Below, piece by piece: positions 58,601 to 64,000 of a stretch of DNA of 64,000 bases. Position 1 is the stretch's first letter, and every line of letters begins with the position of its first letter. The notes under the pieces are model-generated. The model did no database searches. It worked only from the letters and a program-made list of their open reading frames with translations, and had not been told where the DNA came from. The stretch comes from Lycium barbarum (lineage: Eukaryota > Streptophyta > Magnoliopsida > Solanales > Solanaceae): positions 17,558,336-17,622,335 of the forward strand of contig NC_083340.1 in assembly GCF_019175385.1 (NCBI RefSeq). The letters run 5' to 3'. Made by a program: the position numbers and the translations under genes.

Positions 58601-59684
58601 TTATCCTATTCCAGATGATGCCATTAATAAAAACATTTTTAACACAATTTTCTCAACCCATTAGTATTCATCCTTCCCATATTATGTGACACCATTTTGA
58701 TGCACAGAGTTTAAGTTGTTAATTTAAGTCGTATAGGATACAAGAAGTACTATAGGTAGAAAAATTAGTTTGATAAATAGAACATATATCATCAGAATTT
58801 AGTATTTGATCAGTTAAACAATTTGAATACTTGAACCTGGTGAAAGGCTATATAAAATAATATTATTGATAAAATGGAACCAAAAGATTTTGCCACGCAT
58901 CCAAAAATAAATAGAGTGTCAGTATAGATTTTAAGTAAGAAGGATGATAACCAATAAACAGCGAGGGCCAATAGCACATGGTTCGAAACCCATTCCATAG
59001 TGGGCCTCGCCTGACCTTCTATCTTTCTCCACTTAAATACCAGGCTTCTGAGGCAGGGTGTGAAACCATGAAGGAGTTTTTTTTTTTTGGTTAAGATAAG
59101 GTAATTTCATTAATGAAAAAGTACCAAGAAGGTACCAAAATTACAAGAAACTCAAACATCTCTAAATACTGGGACACGTTATCAATCAAACTACTTCTAC
59201 ACCAAAAGTATAAGCTTTGTAAACATCTATTCTTAACAGAAGTAATGTGAACTTTTTCATCATAAAAGAAATCTCCTATTTCTTCCTAACCATACGTTCC
59301 ACATAATGCATAAAGGCATGGTCCTCCAAATCATCTTAAATATTCGACTTACAACCTAGAACCAACACTCAAATAACTGTTTGAAGGAGTTAACTTTTAA
59401 AATTCTAAAATATTAAAAGATAGAACCTTTATGCAGTTTCTAAAGGGCTACATATACTCTATGCTTACAAAAATTAAGTAATCAACATCTGGACTCAAAA
59501 TACTCCGAACTTTAATATTCGTGTTGGGGTTGAAGGGAGCAAAGCTGAAAGAGTACCTGGGGTCAATAAAAGGCAAAAGATCAAGAGAACATTGATCAAA
59601 GGTAGTAATGTCAATTGGATTTCTCATCCATGGCAATACAGGGATGTTTTTCTTCTCTTTCTTCAACTCTTTTTCTTCCTCCAT
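52621..59684 (-). CDS. RH1: DEAD-box ATP-dependent RNA helicase, RH1 type, nine exons
   Basis: Exons, minus strand: 59684-59557, 58467-58233, 57765-57511, 56522-56368, 55691-55514, 55328-55141, 54175-53971, 53043-52938, 52712-52621. All introns are GT-AG and phases join into 1542 nt, giving 513 aa, close to the Arabidopsis RH1 length as I recall it. The start is the ATG at 59684 (MEEEKELKKEKK). Motifs by residue: FPVQ 57-60; SPTGSGKT 81-88; LPTRDLALQ about 113; TPGRL 184; motif II VDETD at 208-212 (DETD, as I recall for RH1 proteins, not DEAD); SATLT 278; IVFTSS; TRGMDVEGV; HRAGRTARAG from 426. The enzyme couples ATP hydrolysis to RNA unwinding; related yeast Dbp6 and animal DDX51 act in nucleolar large-subunit assembly, a role inferred here. 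All motifs look intact. Introns 1, 4, 6 and 7 hold transposon copies. Splice sites are from sequence and homologue wording only; the 5' UTR is not defined. Confidence 0.92.
53541..53799. mobile_element. Stowaway-like MITE in helicase intron 7
   Basis: Left end TA|CTCCCTCCGTCCCATTTTAT..GTGAAGG. The right end CCTTCACATAAACCGGGACA..AAGG is an imperfect inverted copy, followed by TA. 259 bp with a diverged right terminus, so probably an old copy. Confidence 0.7.
54658..54924. mobile_element. Stowaway-like MITE in helicase intron 6
   Basis: Near-perfect terminal inverted repeats of about 33 bp: CTCCCTCCGATCCATAATAA..GTGTCCTTTTGGC at the left, matched in inverse at 54892-54924. TA target duplication at 54656-54657 and 54925-54926. 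267 bp. Confidence 0.9.
55912..56141 (-). mobile_element. tRNA-derived SINE in helicase intron 4
   Basis: On the minus strand it starts with GCACCTAAGGGTGTCACCTA..GTGG, like a tRNA-derived box A, and has a box-B-like GGTTCAAATTCC. Target duplication GTAGATGCATTTC (55899-55911) / GTAGATACATTTTC (56142-56155) with two differences. About 230 bp. Similar to Solanaceae SINEs by recollection. A partial copy of the family is at 50501-50701. Confidence 0.82.
59079..59391 (-). mobile_element. 5'-truncated L1-type LINE in helicase intron 1
   Basis: Perfect 10-bp duplication TGAAGGAGTT at 59069-59078 and 59392-59401. The T run next to the left copy is a minus-strand poly(A) tail preceded by CATTAATGAAATTACCTTAT. 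The minus-strand translation near the other end contains IWRTMPLCIMWNVWLGRNRR, characteristic of the C-terminal zf-RVT region of plant L1 reverse transcriptases. 313 bp. Confidence 0.85.
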
Positions 59685-61297
59685 TAGAAAGCTTCCCTTT
59701 TTCTCTGCTGAAATCCTGACAAAAACAGACACCCGGATAAAGCTATCCTTTTTTTTTTTCAGCTGAAATTTTGGGGGGGAAACAAAGAAACACCCAAATT
59801 AAGCTTTTTTTGGAATTTAGTATACAAAAATCCCAATAATAACCACAGACAAGCAATAAGAAACTCCCAAATTAAGCTCCTTTTTGGAATCTATTTACAA
59901 AATCCCAATATATTGTAGTAAGAACCTAAATACAACAATAGCAGCTACTTCTTAATCCCAAGCAAGTAGAGATTGCTGTATGAATAAAAAGAAAGTTTTG
60001 TTTGCACTTAATGGATATGTATAGAGCGTAATTTTCACAAAAAATTATTTGGAATCTATGGCCAAACACTTACTTACAATAAAGTCCAACTATTTCCCCC
60101 AATAAATTATTTGCATATTAACAGCAATGAGTTTACATTCAAAGAAATACATAAAAATCTACACCTTTAAAGGATTTTGTGTTAGCTTTCAAATTCAACT
60201 TGAAGTTGTATTTCCAAATCACTTTTCATTTTTGAAGTTGTATTTCAACACATTCAATTCCAAACAGTTCTTTGCAAAAAGTACAACCAAGCACAACTCT
60301 ATCTTCAACTCAACTCCATAAATTCCAAATAAAGTCAAAAAAAGGGAAATTTTCAAAAATATACAGCCCAACATAAAGTATTACGACACATAGCCCAATA
60401 TAAAATATTATACAACATTATACCCGGAGGGAAAGCACTATACATAATGTATCAACCTTATATAAAAGTGTGTAATAATGTATAAAAGGTGTGTATACAC
60501 AAATATGGACTAAACAGGGTAACAAAAGTATGGGCTACGTGGCGTAAATATTTTCAAAAATAGACATAGAGCGTAATTTCCCCTTAATGTATCAACCTTA
60601 TATACAAGGTGTTTATTCACAAATATGGGCTAAACAGGGTAACAAACTCAAAGTATGGGCTACATGGCGTAAATATTTTCAAAAATAGACATAGAGGGTA
60701 ATTTTCCCTAAATGTATCAACCTTATACACAAGGTGTTTATTCACAAATATGGGCTAAACCGGGTAACAAACTCAAAATATGGGCTAAAGGGTGTAAATA
60801 TTTTTCTCTCAGTAAACATAGAGCGTAATTTTCCCCATAATTATATTTGGAATCTATGGCCAAAAGCTTACTTACAATAAAGTCCAAATAGTTCCCAAGT
60901 CAATGAGTTCATATTCAAAGAAATACATAAAAAATATACCTTTAAAGGAAATTGTGTGTTGAGCAAAAGTTGTTGGAAGTGAAGAAGAAAATAGAAAGTT
61001 AACGGCGAGTTCAACTCCGATTTGGGTTAAACTGGTGTTTAGTTAGTAGGAATTTGGGTTTCAAAGGGAGGGCACTCTGCTTCCTCTACTACCACCACCA
61101 TCGCCGTCGTCTCATCAGCCTGCATACCTCAATCCGAACAAACAAACAAAAATTTCCAAAATCTCTCACACACCCACAAAAACGGCGGTATAAATGACAT
61201 TAAAAATTCGTCATTGCATGTGTAAAACAAAATTTAGATAACTTGCTTAGGGTAACATGATAGCACACATGTTTTAACATAATACTTAATAAACTAT
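59685..61297. other. Upstream region of the helicase gene
   Basis: No coding exon recognised. A GC-richer stretch at 61040-61190, including CTACTACCACCACCATCGCC, stands out from the AT-rich surroundings and could be 5' leader or promoter DNA of the helicase or of an unseen neighbour. The interval also contains the duplications described at 60040-60962. Confidence 0.3.
60040..60962. repeat. Direct duplication flanking a 120-125 bp tandem repeat
   Basis: TTTGGAATCTATGGCCAAA..CTTACTTACAATAAAGTCCA and ATTCAAAGAAATACATAAAA..CCTTTAAAGG occur at 60049-60185 and again at 60847-60962, about 790 bp apart. Between them the phrase CACAAATATGG(A/G)CTAAAC..GGGTAACAAA recurs at about 60499, 60619 and 60744 with GCGTAAATATTTTCAAAAAT and GAGGGTAATTTTCCC or related wording, a tandem repeat of about 120-125 bp. 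Confidence 0.75.
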
Positions 61298-61460
61298 GAG
61301 CCCGTTTGGATGGCCGCTTTCAGCTTTTTTTGACTGTTTGGCTGGCCAGCTTAAAGTTATTTTGTGCTTAAAAAATAATTGGATTCATTTAACTTAGCTT
61401 ATTTAAAGCAGTTTATGAGCTGCAAACAACTTATAGGCATAAGCCCATTCAAACAGGTTC
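61298..61460. mobile_element. Tourist/Harbinger-like MITE, shorter copy
   Basis: Same family as 2598-2825: left end GAGCCCGTTTGGATGG, right end CCCATTCAAACAGGTTC, same internal phrases, with an internal deletion (163 bp). Flanking TAT on both sides may be its 3-bp target duplication. Confidence 0.65.
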
Positions 61461-62496
61461 TATATTATGTAAGGTATTTTTGGTTTGGACCGGCTAGAAA
61501 AAGCCAGTAAAGTCTTTGTTTTCGCTAGGGTCCCAAAATTTTAGGCCCCAAAAATATTTCATAGTGGATTTTATAATGTTATTTTTTATGAAGTGCATAA
61601 ATACCTTAAATTATTATTTTTCTTACAATTTTACGCGCTTCGGAAAAAAACTTCAGACCTACTTGATTGAAGTCGAAAATTTGGGTCTGACTTCAGATAT
61701 CTTGGTTTGAAGTGCGGTCTTCTGAATGTCAAATATCAGATAATTTTGCCTTAAGTTTGTCATAACTTGTCAAGGCCAACTTCAAACATTTTCTACTAAA
61801 GTTGTAACTTGATAAGACCAAATTTAGGATATTATTTCACTGGAGTTATGGCCTTAACAAAACTAAACTTCAGACATTTTTACTAAATTTTTGAGAACTT
61901 AACACCTAAGACTGGAATGGAATGAGAGGAAACTTCATCTAATCTATACATGGAGGATTGCAAGTTCAAAAATAATGATATGAGAATGTAGATTTTTTTT
62001 CCCCGTAATTTCCAAAAGCAGATGTAGGGTTCTGATGGATGATACAATCAGCTTCCTTGTCATTCTAGTGAAGTTTCTTCTCGAGATAATGTATTACCGA
62101 ACTTAACACCCTGGTCATACATGATTGATGGAAGTACATGTAAATTTGGCTAAACTTAATTATGTATGGTTGAAGTGAAGTTAAATTTTTTTGCCCAGGA
62201 ATAAAAATTCGTTCTTCAAATTTCAACAATTTAACATTAAAATCTACTCCAAATAAGCTCAAGTTTGAAACAAAAATTTCATATATCATAAATAACAAAC
62301 CTCAATCATCAATTTGTCAAAATAACAATAAATCAAACAAGCTTATTTTGCAATAATGGTGATTTGACATTGTTTTCAAGACTCATTTAATTTAAATTCA
62401 CTTTTTTATATTTGAAATCTAAGAGCCACTTCTTTAGAGCGTTATGTTTTTTAATTGCTATAAATTCTGGAAAAAAAAATACTACAGTACAACAAC

Positions 62497-62527
<31 letters not shown>

Positions 62528-63227
62528 AAGAAGAAAAAATAAAAAAAAAGCGGAGAAGAAACATTTTTGTCGAAAATTATTTAATACTGGGTATCATGTA
62601 TATATTGTTTAAAAGTAGGTATATTAGATGAGCGCAACCACATGTAGTGCCCGTGAAATTTTTACATTATTTTTGCTTAGAAAATATTGAAATTTATAGA
62701 AAAACAAAAAAATATAACCGAACCTTTATAAAAAGAAAGAAAGACTGTCTACTTTTAATCGTAGTAATATTTTAGGACCTGTGATTAAATTACTCAAATT
62801 TTTATATTAGTAAACAATATTTTTTACAACAAGATCTAAGAATACATTGCAAACACATGACAAACAACTTATTAACTTGAATAAGATCTTACTAATTTAA
62901 ATATGGAAAAATTTCATAAATGCGCTATTAATGTCTATTTTTACAAAATATAGCATGATTTTTTCCCCAAAATATAGTAGCACTTTGGTTTCAAAATGTA
63001 GCAAAATACATACATCCGCGCGCGTACAATATCTCATCCTAACTGAAATCCATGAATACAATAACTTTTTCCAACTGAAACAGGTAACATATGCAATATT
63101 ATTTGCTAATTGGTGTGAATCACACTTGTAATAGGATATAAGGTTTGAAAATACAAATTTGTGTTGTATCCAAATTTGTATTGTATCAATACAGTGAAAA
63201 AAACTCAGATAGAAATATATATCAATG
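61461..63227. other. Intergenic, no gene recognised
   Basis: AT-rich. Several CTTCAGAC(T/C)TA-like phrases near 61650-61880 suggest a degraded repeat, and similar wording occurs near 23440-23640. No frame resembles a protein. Confidence 0.4.
62498..62535. repeat. (AAG)n microsatellite
   Basis: About thirteen AAG units. The poly-Arg reading frame across it is an artefact. Confidence 0.95.
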
Positions 63228-63990
63228 GATGAGCTTTTTAGAGCTAGAAATGAATTTTTTTTAATAGAGAAAAAGTTGTTTTCTCTCTCGACTAAGAGAA
63301 GGAAGGAATGGAATATGAAGACGACCGTTTATAAAAAGGAAGAGAGAGAGAGAGAGAAAGAAACCCATTTTAGAATAGGTTTGGGATTTCGAGTTTAGTG
63401 TGAGAATATGTTGGTAATTTGACTTTTCGTGTTCACTATATTTAGGTTTATTTGGGTGCCTTTAATGAAATATATGCTCCTCTTGACTATTTTATCCATG
63501 GGCTATGGTTTAATGCTTTGCATTTGGGCCAATGAAAGATTTTGACATAATTGTATATCCTAGCATTATTTTGGCTAGTAAAATAAAATAAAATAAAATT
63601 AGAAAGCAATCAATTTATTACCAAAATAAAATTGTTTATACAAAGTGATGAGCTTTTTTACAGAGAAAGAGATTGTTTCCTCCCTCTGCAGGAGAAGGAA
63701 TGAAAGAGAAGACGCAATTTATGATTAGGGAGAGGAAAAGAAACCCTACTTTTTTGGATAGGTTTAGGATTTCCAGATTTGTTTATGGGTATTTTTGGTA
63801 TTTTGATTTTTCTGCTTATCATATTTGAGGTTTATTTGGGTTATCTTTTAGGAAGTGCATGCAGCTTTTGATTGTTTTGCCCTTGGGCTATGCTCTACAG
63901 ATTTGCTTTGGGCAAATGAAAACTTTTTGACATCTTTACTACAATGACACTATTTTGGCAAGTTAAAAAATAAAAGTAACTTATATGTTC
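63228..63990. repeat. Diverged direct duplication, period about 420 bp
   Basis: GATGAGCTTTTT at 63228 and 63648 begins two segments that share, in order, an AGAAGGAATG..GAAGACG block, GAAACCC..GATAGGTTT(G/A)GGATTTC, a GTTTATTTGGGT block, GGGCTATG, GGGC(C)AATGAAA..TTTTGACAT and ATTTTGGC(T/A)AGT. The second copy reaches close to the right edge. Noncoding. Confidence 0.75.
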
Positions 63991-64000
63991 TGATTTGTAC

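Overview
The window is nuclear DNA of a flowering plant, most likely a member of the Solanaceae. The evidence is GT-AG introns, LTR retrotransposons of three lineages, Stowaway and Tourist-type MITEs, a tRNA-derived SINE resembling those of nightshades, and a TS-like SINE tail. Most of the 64 kb is transposable-element DNA. I can support only one conventional multi-exon gene and one tandemly copied small gene. All family names rest on motifs read by eye; no database search was possible.

Left part (1-18.45 kb): a minus-strand gypsy-type LTR fragment runs off the left edge (1-1996), followed by a short tandem duplication and a Tourist-like MITE. A 15.5 kb LTR element (2991-18447) with about 5.05 kb LTRs and a perfect ATAAC target-site duplication then sits just inside the 5' end of a Helitron-like repeat. 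Its primer-binding site, on the minus strand at 13366-13385, matches the 3' end of a plant tRNA-Arg. The element therefore reads right to left and resembles the Ogre/Tat lineage. It has no recognisable pol. Its 3' untranslated region carries a 41-bp minisatellite (38 units), a second degenerate array, and a lone diverged unit elsewhere in the same element.

Middle part (18.45-24.8 kb): AT-rich, gene-poor DNA with a second Helitron-like 5' end, an (AT)45 run, a possible 58-codon two-exon reading frame that I do not recognise, and a Helitron-like 3' terminus.

Triplicated gene region (24.8-51.5 kb): a unit of about 2.8 kb carrying a small conserved-looking plant gene (97 aa) is present three times in tandem. 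Copy 1 is intact. Copy 2 is split inside its coding region by a Copia element (28172-44368, TSD AAACC), which is itself split inside its pol frame by an 11.5 kb Gypsy chromovirus (31211-42666, TSD CCAGG). Copy 3 has a 1-bp frameshift near its C-terminus. The downstream flank of copy 2 also holds a solo Gypsy LTR (45492-48294, TSD GTAAC). Both full retrotransposons carry in-frame stops and cannot make complete polyproteins.

Right part (51.5-64 kb): a nine-exon DEAD-box RNA helicase gene of the plant RH1 type lies on the minus strand (52621-59684) and gives a continuous 513-aa frame. Four of its eight introns each hold a different short transposon copy (LINE, SINE, two Stowaway MITEs). Beyond it are tandem and direct repeats without recognisable genes.
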